Source: Malaya genurostris
Lineage: Eukaryota; Arthropoda; Insecta; Diptera; Culicidae
Assembly (NCBI RefSeq): GCF_030247185.1
Contig: NC_080572.1
Location: 38,789,383-38,853,382, forward strand
DNA: 64,000 bases
Direction: 5' to 3'
Under the pieces are notes generated by a model. It was given only the letters and a program-made list of their open reading frames with translations. It was not told the DNA's origin and ran no database searches. Positions 20,539 to 32,780 of the stretch are shown here, piece by piece. Every line of letters begins with the position of its first letter. Within the stretch, counting starts at the first letter, position 1. The position numbers and the translations under genes were made by a program.

Positions 20539-22232
20539 ATGTCTTCCGTAGACATAATGCAGGGTCATTGCCGTTGTTGTTTGATTAAAAACAAGTCTAA
20601 TGCATACTATGTGTTCGGAACTCTTGCGGAATTCAAGAGTAAAATTTGCGAACTTATAACAAATTGCACTGGAGTCACGGTAGGTTAAAGATTTGCGATT
20701 ATCAATTTGCAAAATTAATTGTATTTTTTGCAGATCACGGAGGATGATCCATTTTCTAAAAACATTTGTCCAAATTGTTTGAGTGAATTAATCAAAGCAA
20801 CCCGTTTCCGAATTCGTAGCGCACGATCGCAAGACATCCTACTGAGTAATAAAATGCTTCTCGATACAGATTTTGGAGCAGGTTCAAATGATAAGTCACA
20901 CAAACAGCTACTAAAAACACTCAACGAGCTAACTAAGGCTCAGCTGAAAGTTGCTCCATTACCGGTTAAAAAAACGAAGAACAAACGAAAAAAAACTAAA
21001 GTGGTTTCCAATACGGATCAGATGGCATTTCCTTGTTTGCAGTGTGACCGAAGATTCTCATCTCGTGCCGCAGTGTCTGTGCACATGCGAAAACATCCAA
21101 AAATACCTTGCAACACATGCGGGGTGGAGTTTCAGTGGTCAGTAATTAACAGAAGTTGGAATCAATGCATTAAAATGTTTTTATTTTTTTCTTCAGTGAA
21201 TCTGATCTCGCTATCCATCAAGAGCAACACCCAAAAGAACAAGAAACACCGCAATCAACCGAAGGAAATTCTTCAACCGATATATTACCGTTTGTATGTA
21301 AGCCGTGCGGAAAAGGTTTCACAAGTATTGAGTTGCTAAAGGTTCATAAGCGCGTTCATTCAGGCAACATATTTAGCGATACTCCGAGAAAATGTGAGTT
21401 TTGTGGCAGAAAATTTGTCACTATATCTCGATACCTGTTGCACATGCGTACTCATGCAGAAGTTGACCAGTGTCAAAAGTGTGGAAAAACGTTTCACTCC
21501 AAAATAAAGTTCAGGCGTCATAAATGCAAACCTCCTCGAAAACACCCCTTTCAATGTTCAATATGCAAAGAAGTATTACAAGATGATATTGGTCTGAGAA
21601 GACATCGTAGTACACACGTTATTGATCGACCATTTGAGTGTGAGTACTGCGATAAGGCGTTCATCCAAAAACGCAACCTCATGCTTCATATGCGCTACCA
21701 TACTGGCGAAGACACCTATCGTTGCGAAATTTGTGACAAACGATTCATTTATATGCATCGGTTCCAACAGCACATGGAAATGCATAACAATCCTAATAAA
21801 ACGGCCTGGGAGTGCACGTTATGCAGTAGAGAATTTAAGGTACAAACAGAGCTCAATCGACACATGCGATGGCACAATGGAGAACTGCCGTATGATTGTA
21901 GTTCGTGTGACAAGTCGTTCCGTGAACAACGTCAGTTGGTGAAGCACGAACGAATCCACACTGGAGAGAAACCATTCCAGTGTGACCTCTGCGGCAAAGC
22001 ATTTCACTGTTCAAACATCCTTACCAAACATAGAGCCCGTCATGATAACCCAACCCTGACATATGAATGTGACATCTGTGGAAATGTGTTCACTAGAGCT
22101 AACTACCTGGCGTTTCACAGAAAAAAACATTTCAAGTCTGTTCCGAATGACAAAATGGATGATAACCAACTAGCCGAACAGATCCAGATTGATCACCAGA
22201 CCGCTGATCAACCGGATGTTGTTTATGTTTAA
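20539..22232 (+). CDS. ZAD C2H2 zinc-finger protein, 12 fingers (526 aa, complete)
   Basis: Three exons: 20539-20679, 20734-21137 and 21197-22232. They are joined across very short introns of 54 and 59 bp (donors GTAGGT and GTCAGT, acceptors TTTGCAG and CTTCAG), with phases that agree. The N-terminus is a zinc-finger-associated domain, with Cys11-x2-Cys14 (HCRCC) and Cys59-x2-Cys62 (ICPNC). A basic linker (KKTKNKRKKTK, ~126-136) may be a nuclear signal. Twelve C2H2 fingers run from residue ~148 to ~493. The second is rebuilt exactly by the intron-2 splice. The fifth ends HKC instead of HxxxH, and the sixth has Leu for the core Phe. Linkers such as HTGEKPF precede finger 11. ZAD proteins are insect DNA-binding regulators that dimerise through the ZAD. 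The orthologue and targets are not identifiable. The start is the first ATG that supplies the complete ZAD; an ATG-TAA mini-ORF (20532-20537) sits just before it. Confidence 0.93.
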
Positions 22233-22354
22233 GGTTTATTTTGAATTGGTAGTTTGGAAAGGAGTTTATTGAGAAAATATATGGTTTTGCACATAACTTT
22301 GACAGGTATTGTAGAAAGTAGGCAATAGTTCCCAATTAGGGTTCTATGAATGAG

Positions 22355-22360
22355 AATAAA
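22355..22360 (+). terminator. Polyadenylation signal of the ZAD gene
   Basis: AATAAA 123 bp after the TAA stop. Confidence 0.5.
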
Positions 22361-22589
22361 TATTTCTACTTAAGTTTGAATGTTTTTAGATGGTAAAACT
22401 TTCCAAACATAACGTGGTGTCTTAAAACGTACGATTAAAAGCTGCACTATATTATTGAAAATTTCAGATGCAATTTGATATTTGTACCAATACAAATTTG
22501 ATATGGATGAAAAAACATATTCAAATATACGAATAAAGTCAGTTTCATTTATAACTCATGAATTCATCTTTTAAACCAACAAAAAAATT

Positions 22590-22765
22590 CGCAAACAGAA
22601 ATCTTCCTTCCGGTTGATTTTTCAACAGGCCGTAAGAGCAAGTGACAGTTTCTCTTTGTTTACTTTCTCTTCTATTAATTACCAAGCGGTTTTCAAGTTT
22701 ATCTGTAAACTCTTTGTAGAAAATGATACCCGAAACCTTGTCGTAGGACTATCGATATTCATGAA
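22590..22765. repeat. Relic of the GTGACAGTTTCTC repeat family
   Basis: AGTGACAGTTTCTCTTTGTT and ACTTTCTCTT match the termini of the MITE at 25189-25433 and a relic at 34945-35100. Confidence 0.45.
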
Positions 22766-22791
22766 TATCATACGCCGTGAAGCATGTATAC

Positions 22792-23054
22792 CAAAGACAT
22801 CATATTAACAAGATATCCAGCTCTCACATTTCCCGAACAAATCATTGGCAACAACATTTTTTGCGAGTACGGCGCCCTCAGGCGAGTTTGCATCGAATCT
22901 CGTACACAGAAGTAGGGAAGAGAAATGTCAAATTCGTGCGCGCCAAAATAGCAGCACTGCGCACCCATACAATTGACATGATATGTTGAATGTGACACCG
23001 TGCGAAGGCGTTGCTGAACTGAAGATTGATTTCGCTCCAAGCTGACAGGGTCTG
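22792..23054 (+). mobile_element. CAAAGACATC MITE, copy C (263 bp)
   Basis: Complete copy with the perfect 8-bp flanking repeat ATGTATAC (22784-22791 and 23055-23062). It begins CAAAGACATCATATTAAC and ends GCTGACAGGGTCTG. Confidence 0.8.
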
Positions 23055-23191
23055 ATGTATACTCAACTTCACTGCTTCGTTCATCCAAACCCTGCTGTTT
23101 ACATATGAATCGAACGTGCTAATTTTTATCTGTGTATTTATTGGAACAAACTAATCCACTGAGAAAAGATGAATGTATAGTTTAGTAGAAG

Positions 23192-23454
23192 CAAAGACAT
23201 CATATTAACAAGATATCCAGCTCTCACATTTCCCGAACAAATTATTGGCAACATCCTTTTTTGCGAGCATGTCGCCCTCAGGTGAGTCTGCATCGAATCT
23301 CATACATAGAAGTAGGGGAGAGAAATGTCAAATTCGTACGCGCCAAAATAGCAGGGCTGCGCACCCATACAATTGACATGACATGTTGAATGAGACGCCG
23401 TGCGATGGCGTTGCTGAACTGAAGATTGAGATCGCTCCAAGCTGACAGGGTCTG
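23192..23454 (+). mobile_element. CAAAGACATC MITE, copy D (263 bp)
   Basis: Full-length direct copy 137 bp downstream of copy C, flanked by GTAGAAG on both sides. The target duplication differs from copy C, so it arose by independent insertion rather than tandem duplication. Confidence 0.8.
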
Positions 23455-25012
23455 GTAGAAGTTAGTTGAAGGAACAATATTTGCAATATTAAATCAAATT
23501 TTATTTTGCCATTATTCCAATTAAATAAATTGTTGCGAAAAACCAAAATTTAGTTACCTTCACAATCTGCTCTACAATTTTTCTCTACGTGTAATGTGTG
23601 TATCGTTGTACAATAAGCCTATTAGCGGCCTTCACACGAGAATTATTAATATTCTTTTTAATGATCACTAAGTAATGATATTCCAAATTTCTTTGGAGAA
23701 TTCATCCTTACTGTCCTTAAGCGTTCATTAAAAACGAATGTTTTTCAATTACAAAACATCAACAGAACAGAATGGAATGTAATAAATTATTATGACTATA
23801 AAATATAATAAATAATGACCTGAGAATAATCAAAGACGACCGAAGACCACAAAACAGCCAAACAACTGCAGTCTCGAATAACCTTGCAGATCGACTGAAC
23901 AACGACCATAGAACCGAGGTGAAACATTGCGAAAGAAATTCTTACGCCCAGTTCTCCCGCAAATATTTATTTCCCTACATTTTATGATGAATGTGACCTA
24001 TATTCAAACATCAATTGAAAATTTTAAGACATGTAATGGAAATCCACAACAATAATCTGAAGGTGATATGTTACGAGCATAAGTCCTACGAGTGATCGTT
24101 CGCACTCGCAATAACACGAGATCCCGAAATATCAGGTCCGAACCTAGCAATAATATGGAAAGTCCTGCTAATGCGAAGCTCGCAGGTAAATTTAAATATA
24201 ATTTCTACTGCCAAAGTTGTCTTCCAGACTAACCAAACTTATCGGATGCAACATTTGGAACATGGAGCTGCAACGGATTATATTTGCGAATATTTTTCAG
24301 ATGTTTCCTGCAGAAGTTCAAATCACTCATGAAATGTGATTTTGATTAATTTACGCGCAGACTTATTCTATGAGCATGAGGCTATGCACATCAGTGTAGT
24401 TCTTTTACATGAAGACGAAAAATTGATAAAAAAAACGAGCTATATCAATACAATCTGTAAAGTAATGAGTAAATGCTCACATAATAAAGTTCATTTATTG
24501 GAAACATAAACTTTCCATACTAGAAGTTTTGCGTCGCAGCCACGTTCTCGTCCAAAGAAATCACCCGAGCATATACTTTTCCACATTCCAGCTCAATACC
24601 CCGAATACATTATTTCCTAAGGTTTTCTTCAGTTCCATGAGAGTTTGCGATACATGATCGCGACACGATTTTTCTACCACTTGTAAAAGAGTTTTGAAAC
24701 ACTTTCGCAGTTCCGCTTCTGAAATCGCGAAAATTTTCTAAGTTAGGAAAATAGATTTCATTAAATATTTCGAATGAACATCACAGATGATCTCGGTTTA
24801 CTTAAAGTGCCGGTGTCACTTCGTGCGATTCTCTAGTATGTTTATGTTGCTGAACCATTTTTCGCAAGATTCTGGTTAAGCCTTTCCATTGTCAATCGAA
24901 TTCTGATCCTTTGGGTACCTCAAAATAGATCCTTTCGGGACAACAGCGACAGTTGTATATTAACTTTTTTCTAGGACTTTTACATTAACGTCTATCGGTA
25001 ATAGGACAAAAT
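23455..25012. other. Intergenic AT-rich stretch
   Basis: No ORF with family features, RNA gene or paired repeat recognised across about 1.5 kb. Confidence 0.35.
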
Positions 25013-25159
25013 CGCCCTTATTCTGAATAACGTCGTATCGTTTTTTCCCTCGTATTTCATTTGTATTCCCCATAACGCTAGCAAAATCAAAGGTAGCTAT
25101 GATTCGATCGAACCACATTCGATCGAAAAATCAATACGTCGTTATTCAGAATAAGGGCG
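25013..25159. mobile_element. 147-bp MITE with 20-bp perfect inverted ends
   Basis: CGCCCTTATTCTGAATAACG at the left and its exact complement at the right, with AAT on both flanks as a possible 3-bp target duplication. Confidence 0.8.
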
Positions 25160-25188
25160 AATACTTCGTGAATTTGTTTGTTTCGATA

Positions 25189-25433
25189 GTCCCATGACAA
25201 AAGGGCCTAACTGTAAATGAGAGCCTCACTTTGTTTGCTTTCTCTTTTGATTATTACGGAGCCATTATTGCAAATTCTCTAAGGTTTCCAATATAAATCG
25301 AAAGCTAGTAGTTTTACCGTAAAAGTTTATCGAAGAGTTAAGCGTCATATATAAAATCAGTTCGGTAAATCGTGAAAGAAAAAGTAAACAAAGAGAAACT
25401 GTCATTTGCAGTTAGGTCCTTTTGTCGTGGGAC
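25189..25433. mobile_element. MITE with ~55-bp imperfect inverted ends
   Basis: Left GTCCCATGACAAAAGGGCC, right complement of GTCCCACGACAAAAGGACC. The similarity extends inward through CTAACTG(T/C)AAATGA and TTTGTTT(G/A)CTTT. It starts 29 bp after the previous MITE. Confidence 0.7.
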
Positions 25434-26329
25434 GGTCGGTTTATTTATATTACAAGAGTCCCTTGGTAACACACGCATAGCTACCAAAACAGTGTTGCTC
25501 AAGAAGATTACTTCCATTAATAACAAGGGGTGCTCAATACTATGGTATTAAGAGCCTACGTATCACCTACGGACACTTTTTATTTAAATTTTCCTTCGGA
25601 GTGCCTGGTCGTGTAACCGGTTTCATAATAACCAGATTAATTGATAGATTATTTCACTTCTTTGTATCTGGAATACTATCATATTTAAACAAGAATTAAA
25701 TCCAAAAGCTATATTACTTACTTCAGTTATTCCTCAGCATTTCGAAATAATAAACATATTCCATGGAAACGCTGTTTATTATTTATTTCGGTCTTCAGTG
25801 GTGCTAGTTGTTTGGAAAATTCATCAACGTATTTACGTTGTCAGGTGACAGTGTATTTCGACAATGTACCGCATAGTGCAAAATGTGTTCACCGAAATTC
25901 GTGCTAGTATTCCGTATTATTATTTGTATTTGGTGCAAACTGGGTTATGTTTGGCATCAAGCGAAAACGACATACGACATGGTGGGCATGGTCTAAGAGG
26001 TATGCAATGTTTTTTTTTCAGTGTTTTCATATGGCATGCGCGCTTTGAGTTGACAGCTGTGGGCTAACTCTTCGTTCTTAAACAGAAACAATCATTGTAC
26101 GGAGCATCTTTTCCTGGCGTTTTTTCGAAGTGATTAACTTGCTTTGTGTTCAGCACTTGCTATTTCGGCATATTTCATTTTTCTAAAAGCTCTAAAAAGT
26201 TACTAGAAAGTATTATCACGCCGTTAACAGTAATGAGAAGCTAATATAAAAGGATAGAAAAAATCGCATACATTTAGGAGAGTGACTCAGACTCCGCCTC
26301 TTGGAAGGACAGTACGGATTTGATACAAG
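25434..26329. promoter_or_regulatory. Upstream region of the SMYD4-like gene
   Basis: No separate gene recognised; an ORF at 25864-26067 has no family features. The last few hundred bases probably hold the promoter and 5' leader of the downstream gene, but no clear TATA/initiator pair was found. Confidence 0.3.
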
Positions 26330-29300
26330 ATGGAGAATCTGAACTTTCCACCGGTGGAATTCAATCGGCCCGATTGTTCCGACAGCAGTAAAACTGTCTT
26401 CCAGGAGTTTGCGATTGTGCTTCACAATTTTCACCTTTTCGAGTCTATTCCGACGGGCAAATGGCTGTCACTGTTGCAGGAAAAGGCGCTCGTTAGACGG
26501 AAAACCAACACTAGAGAAGCGGACCGACTCCATCACCTTTCGGAGCAGTTAGCCGAGAATGACGAGCTGGATAAAGCAATGATTCATATAACGCAAGCAC
26601 TGTATCGCTGCCCACCAGACAGTATCCTAGCGAAGGCTATCCTATGCCAGAAGGGGGAATTGCTCCGAAGAAAAGAGCGAATACAAGACGCAATCCGACA
26701 TCTAGAGCATTGTCTGCAGATTGAAGGGGAACGATTTTCGTTCGGGACGTATCTGTGTTTGCTACGTTGCTACAAGGCGATGGGGAATGCGATGAAGGTG
26801 CGGACGACTCTGGGTCGCTGTGCCACTTTCTTCAATCGCTGGAAGGACGAATTTCAGCGGTACGATTCGCAGTTGAAAAACGAACCGGATGTACACATGG
26901 AAGAAATGAAGAAAGAGTTTGGTAAAGGCGGAATTACTACAGAATCGAGGGAATTTATTTTATTTGATGTTTTGTTTTTTTTTTGTATAGATCTTCACGC
27001 AAATTGCATTCCTATCGAAATTATGAACGATAAAAGCTTTCGAAATGAACCAGCAGTACAGGACGACTACGAAGAGGATATTGAGCTGGAACCGTTCATG
27101 GGCTTTTCTACAGACAGCAAACTGTGTGGTGCTTCTAGAGCTTGCAGTTTGAACTTGTAAAGATTTTTGTTTTACAGTAATTACAAATATTATGATGAAT
27201 TGTTTTTTTTTTCAATTGCAGGAATGAAAAATTTCCTAAGTTGGTGGCTAATTCGTTTATTCCAGAAGGATCGATTGTTCTTATTGAGCGTCCACTAGCA
27301 TCTCATTTGGAATTCTCTAAGGTGCAGTGTTATACTTGCCATGTTGTTCACCCTCATCTAATACCGTAAGTTTAAACATGTTATGAACTTCAAGTAAAAT
27401 AATTTATTGTGTTTATGTTGGCATTTCTTTTGCTAAGTAAACGTATCATAAATACAAGCACATAGTAAAACAGTGTTATATTTTTCAGCTGCTTCAACTG
27501 CCAAGGTGTGTTCTACTGTTCCTACGAGTGCCAACGGAAAGACGCCGGTTATCACAAATTCGAATGCCGTGGTTACCAACTGTTGTTTTTTCCTCTAGTC
27601 AATGGAAACTTGGAGCTGCGAATGCTCATCAGAACCTTGAACACACTCAAGCGAGTGCTGGCAGTTAAACCTGTTTCGGTTCTCAAAAACCCCAGAACGG
27701 CAGAGGAGCTGTACAAGCTACTCTTGGAAGGTCGCGAACCTTTCGCTGACCTGTTCAATGCTCTGATAGTTAAGCTGGACTATTCCAGATTTCGAGCGGA
27801 GGACTTCGATGCGCTTATGATTAAGACGGAAAAATTGCTCAGCTATATCAAATTAGACGGACAGCTCAAGCGGTTATATTTTGCACAATGGAAGCACTTT
27901 GACGATTTTCAGTTCGATATCTTTGTCAGCGGACTGTTGTTGCACTTCTGTACCTTAACCATGAATAAAGTAAGCCGACTGTCGTTCGACATTCCAGCAA
28001 CAGATGATTTTGTTGGGCGCGTTCAGGAGAACGTTGGTATCGGCAATAATTATGAACAGGAACCACTGAAAAAAACTGTACTGGAAACGTTGGAGCGGTA
28101 TGGCAAGGAGGTAAGAATATGTCTGGATGAGATTCAAAACTGTTTATAGAATTTTTTTTTCATCAAGTATTCAAAACGAAACTCAATCGATACGGCTCTG
28201 TTAAGGGAAGGAGTTTGGAGTCATCTGGAGATGCTTCGCACCGAATATGAAGACAGTAGGAAACTGGAAGAATCGGATGCCAACTCGTGTCATCAGGTGT
28301 GGACTCGGGTGAACGTGAAACGACTATGGCAACGATGTCTGGATGGTGCCCAGTTGGATGCGGACCGTCGGCAGCAACGACAGAAACCGTCCGACGAGGA
28401 TATAGTTTCGAAAGCGCTGCTACGGTTCTTCGATGCGTATTTCGATCATTTCGGGGAAATTCCTATGTGCAGCCGAACGCGGACGTTTCCGAATGTGATG
28501 CGAGCCTTTTATTCGACGGGGATGAAACTGAAGCATTCGTGTGGACCAAATCTTTTCTTTGCGTGAGTAAACTGAGTTTATATTGTGAGATTTTGTCTAT
28601 GAAATAATATCCCTTTTTCAATTGTAGAATGATTTCAAACGGTCTATTCGTTGTCCGCGCCAGACGAGACATTAAAAAAGGCGAAGAACTTACGCTTAAT
28701 CATGGTCCACACTACAAAGAAGCATCCCGCGATAAGCGCCGGAGTTATCTACGTAAAATCTACATCAATTGTGATTGCACTCAGTGTGGTGTCCTTGATG
28801 ATCATTGGGTAATTTGGACGTTGACTAACAATATTTATTTTTGCATATGTAATTTATTAGAATATGAACTAATTTTCTTCTTGGGGATACAACAACTAGA
28901 AAAAATTGGTACTGTATAAAGCATGGCTGGTCTAAATATTTGTTTATAAACTGATTATTTGTTCTTCAGACAGAGCTTAGAATTCCTATTTGTACGAGTA
29001 TATGATTAACGGTTTATGTGGAACTATTAGGTGGCGTTAACAGTTCAACATAAACTGCCAAGGCACTGATGAGTCGAAGACGAAATGTAAAAATAAGAAA
29101 TTGTTATGTGCACTTAGCACAAACTGATACCCATGCGGTTCTAAGAACCCCCAAATCAAAGTATATGAGCATTTAATAAATTTATTACACTTCGTCTGGA
29201 TTCCATCCATGTGATCCTCTAAAATGAAATTGTTATCATACGTTATACAAAATATTTTGCTCTATAAGACCATGTGACGCTCGTTTGCGAGTTCTAACTG

Positions 29301-31071
29301 CATTGAGAGCAGTATGCTGGCTCCAATGTGATATTCAATTTTTACCTGCATTTTTCCATTCATTACATATCCTTTCGTGTAGCGATGATATAATTTGTAT
29401 TATATATTGTCATTCAATACACGTTTCATTGTATAAGTAATTTTGTAGCAGTATTCATATCATTAGTAGAGCCGTTATGTTATTTTGCGAATTATTTGAC
29501 TTTCAGTCAACGAATTTTGATAGAATTGGAGACGATAACTTTGCGACATTTGTGCAACAATGTTATAGCGACGCGAAAACTCGAAGCGTAAGCATGGCCT
29601 GAAAAAGGCTGATTTATTATTAGCCTCGAGAAATACTGGGATGCTCGGAATACAATTTATTGTTAGTCTTTAAAAATACTGTTATTGTTTCTGGAAGTCT
29701 TGAAATAGATTCATTTAGTGCAGTGCGAACGACTGTTCAACACCGACGATTGACTTCCGATATGATTATTTTCATAACCTTGTTACTGACGAGCGTATTC
29801 ATTCGCAGATTCAATACCAACGCATCAAATGTGAATATTGTTTGTTCAAGCCAGCACCCTCCAACCCGTGTCCCGAGTGTAAACACGTCAAGGAGTTGTC
29901 ATGGGAAATGGAAATTCTAATACAGCAGCTGCAGGATCTGGAATTAAATCTATCGAAAAATTCACTTCCTCAGCTGTTGCCGCTAACGGCTTTGGGTCGT
30001 ACGGCCGGTGGCTTGCAAACGGCCACTGCTTCCGGTAAGCGTAAAGTCGAGTTACTCCTTTTTTTCGAACGCATTTGGCAGATGGTGTACGTCGATGCAA
30101 GCAACATACCGCTGTACAATAACCTAAAGGAACAGCTGTCCTGCTTTGCGGAGGAGGGTAACATTTGAATTTTATTGGTATAAACCTACAATTGTTGATT
30201 TAACTTTCCCACAGTAATTCGAGATGCTGTCGACGAAGTGTATGTTTTGCTGAAGCGCTGTAAGGACGTGATCGACACGTTGTTCCCACATATGAGTGTA
30301 CAGGTAGCAAACGAATATGAGCTGGTAGTTCGGCGGGCTGTGAAGTATATGGTACCAGCGAAGTACGTCACTTTCGCGTTCGAATTCACAAGTTATTGAA
30401 TGTTATACTTGATTTTCAGATTTCTCGGCGTGGATCGTAGTCAGGTTTATCGGACCTTTGATCTGGCTTATTCGATGATAAAGCACGCATTCCTTATCCT
30501 AGAATCACACTTTCTGTACGACGACGAAAGCTATCGAAAGTTGACGGTAGTGGAACACTCGCTGCGGTTATTCGAGGAAAACTTGCGTGTGAATGGTGCT
30601 AAGGAAGACGCCGAACTTTTTCTTTCGTTGACTAAACCTGTAAAAAGAAAGAAAGATCCATCAAGTGTAAAGAAACGGGAGCTAAAACAATCCAACGGCA
30701 AATCCTCCAAAGAAACAAAACCATCGGATGACATTCAGGACACTATCAGTGAGCTGAAGCAAGCCAGTGCTGAAACAAAGTCCGCTCTCCTGCGAAATGG
30801 AAAGCTACCAAATGGTATTAGTACAAAGAATATCCCAAACGGTGCTAACAGTTGTAATACAAGCAGCAGTAGTAGTTGCAGTAGTAGCAATGGTAGTGGT
30901 GACATCGTTAAAACCATGTTGGTACTTGATGCCGACACTGAGATTGTGGACGGGGTGACGACAGAGATGCAAACTGAATCAAAGCAAAAGACAGGTAAAA
31001 TCTCCAAACGCAAAGAAACCGGAGCAATTCCAAAACCGAGCCGAACAACGAAACATCATCGTAAAGTTTGA
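26330..31071 (+). CDS. SMYD4-like SET/MYND protein (1082 aa, nine exons, complete)
   Basis: Exons: 26330-26921, 26991-27156, 27222-27365, 27489-28110, 28168-28562, 28628-28808, 29809-30157, 30215-30362, 30420-31071. All junctions are GT/AG and phases agree. Residues ~60-165 form TPR-like helices. The split SET domain starts near 254 (VANSFIPEGSIVLIERP). The MYND zinc finger has Cys289, 292, 302, 305, 311, 315, His323 and Cys327. SET resumes at ~560-669, followed by post-SET Cys688/690/693 and a further C-x2-C pair (708/711, 721/724). Helices like the SMYD4 C-terminal TPR and a basic Ser/Asn-rich tail close it. SMYD proteins use S-adenosylmethionine to methylate lysines and the MYND binds partner peptides. 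Here three catalytic motifs look altered: FPK at 257-259 where family members usually have a GR-type motif, Lys630 for Asn in (N)HSCxPN, and LNHGPHY in place of a Tyr before GPHY. Activity is therefore uncertain. Intron 6 is about 1 kb; the others are 57-123 bp. Confidence 0.9.
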
Positions 31072-31830
31072 GAAAAGACATCGTATTCCTGGTAAGCTTC
31101 GAATATGTTGTTTTATTTTGTGTGTGCGTTCTCCGATGAGCTGTCCCGGAGCTTAGAACGTGTTACTTCGATACCATTCCTGTTTTAATGTTTAGGTTCA
31201 TATTTTAATGTTTCGAATCATTACCAAACCCGACAGAACAGGCGTTGATCTATTAATTATCGAATCAGTAGTCTATCGTACAAATACTTATCAAATATAA
31301 ACGATCATAGTCACGCTTAAATAGATGTAGTGAAGCTAAAGATACCCAGAAAAATCGAACACACGTTCAATTCTTCTTAGTTGATAACCTAACAAAAAAA
31401 ACCTTGGAAGTGCTGTTGCTGCAGAACAATTCTATACTGTACTTAATTTGAACTATACTCATCGTATATTGATCCCTCATAATATAAAAACAAAAAACGA
31501 ACTATTTTTTCTAAAATCAAGTTTTTACTAAATTTCCATTTGTTTCCGACCAATTTTTGCGTCACGTGTGACGACGAATCTCACTACAGGATAGGCCATT
31601 TTTGTGCACTACGAGAAGTCGATTTGGATCGATGGGCTTTCTTAGGTGTTTTATCGTTACGTCAAAATTGAACGAACAGCAGTACTGTCTCCATGGATTG
31701 CACATTATGTTAAACCAAGTAGCCCTGCGAGCATATGAACAGTACTGCTGAATTGTCAAATAAATTGAGGTTAGCAGTGATGTTAAAAAAAACTTAATTG
31801 CTCCCAAGTAACCCTCTGACGCTATTAGGG
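31072..31830. other. 3' flank of the SMYD4-like gene
   Basis: Probably includes the 3' untranslated region; no canonical AATAAA was found close to the stop. From about 31815 the MITE cluster begins. Confidence 0.3.
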
Positions 31831-32078
31831 TTTGCACGAAAATGACAGGATGGACATCCTTTGACAGCTATCAGTGGTTTGTTTACATGTTCATTCCATT
31901 CTTTTCCATGATATTCCCGGTACATTCAACAATGTTCCTTTTTTTACGGTGTTGAAAAACCATGTCAAACGATGAATTTGATTCATCGGCAGTTCATTGA
32001 TGTCGTAATCGTGCAAAACCTGATTCTTGTATCATTCGATTGTGTTCCTTGTTATTCTTGTATAATACCATTCGGTAC

Positions 32079-32319
32079 TAACATGTGATTAGGGCATATC
32101 GTGCGATATGCCCTTTTGAAAGTTACGAAAAATAATGCTCATTACTCAAGTTTTAAACATTAAATTCAAGCATATTGCGCACAATTTCGTAGATTGGGCT
32201 TCTATCTACGAGATTATATCGATTGTTGTATAAATGAAGGTTGTATAGTCGAGCAATGAGCATTATATTTTGTAACATTCGCAAGGCCCTATCGTGCGAT
32301 ATGCCCAAATCACATGTTA
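32079..32319. mobile_element. 241-bp MITE with palindromic ends
   Basis: Inverted ends TAACATGTGATTAGGGCATA (left) and the complement of GTAACATGTGATTTGGGCAT (right). Each arm contains the palindrome GGGCATATCG-TGCGATATGCCC or a shortened form of it. It is inserted within the MITE cluster. Confidence 0.75.
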
Positions 32320-32780
32320 CTACCGCATTGTGTTCGTTGTCATTTCAGTGCAAACAAATCACCGATTGCTGTCACTTTAGGTGGTTTGTTTGCACTGGAA
32401 TGACAAAAACATAATGAAATGATTCAAGAATAACATAGAACAGAATGGAATAATACGGAATAAGCATGTAAACAAACCATCATTTTGTGAGATTATGTCT
32501 TTTTCGTGCAAAACCTTATTAGGTTTTGCATGATAACGACACAAATGGAATGTCGACGAATCAAATTCATCTTTAAGAACTATTAGGTTTTGCACGATGG
32601 CCACTCGAATGCACTACCGATGAACTGACGACGAATCAAATTCATCTTTTGACAGCTATCAGTACATATCTATTAACACGTATTCAAATTAGAATGAACG
32701 CAATGAACACCTGAACAAACCACTGATAGTTGTCAAAATTGATTGATTTTTTAAGGTTATGTCATGTTCGTGCAAAATCT

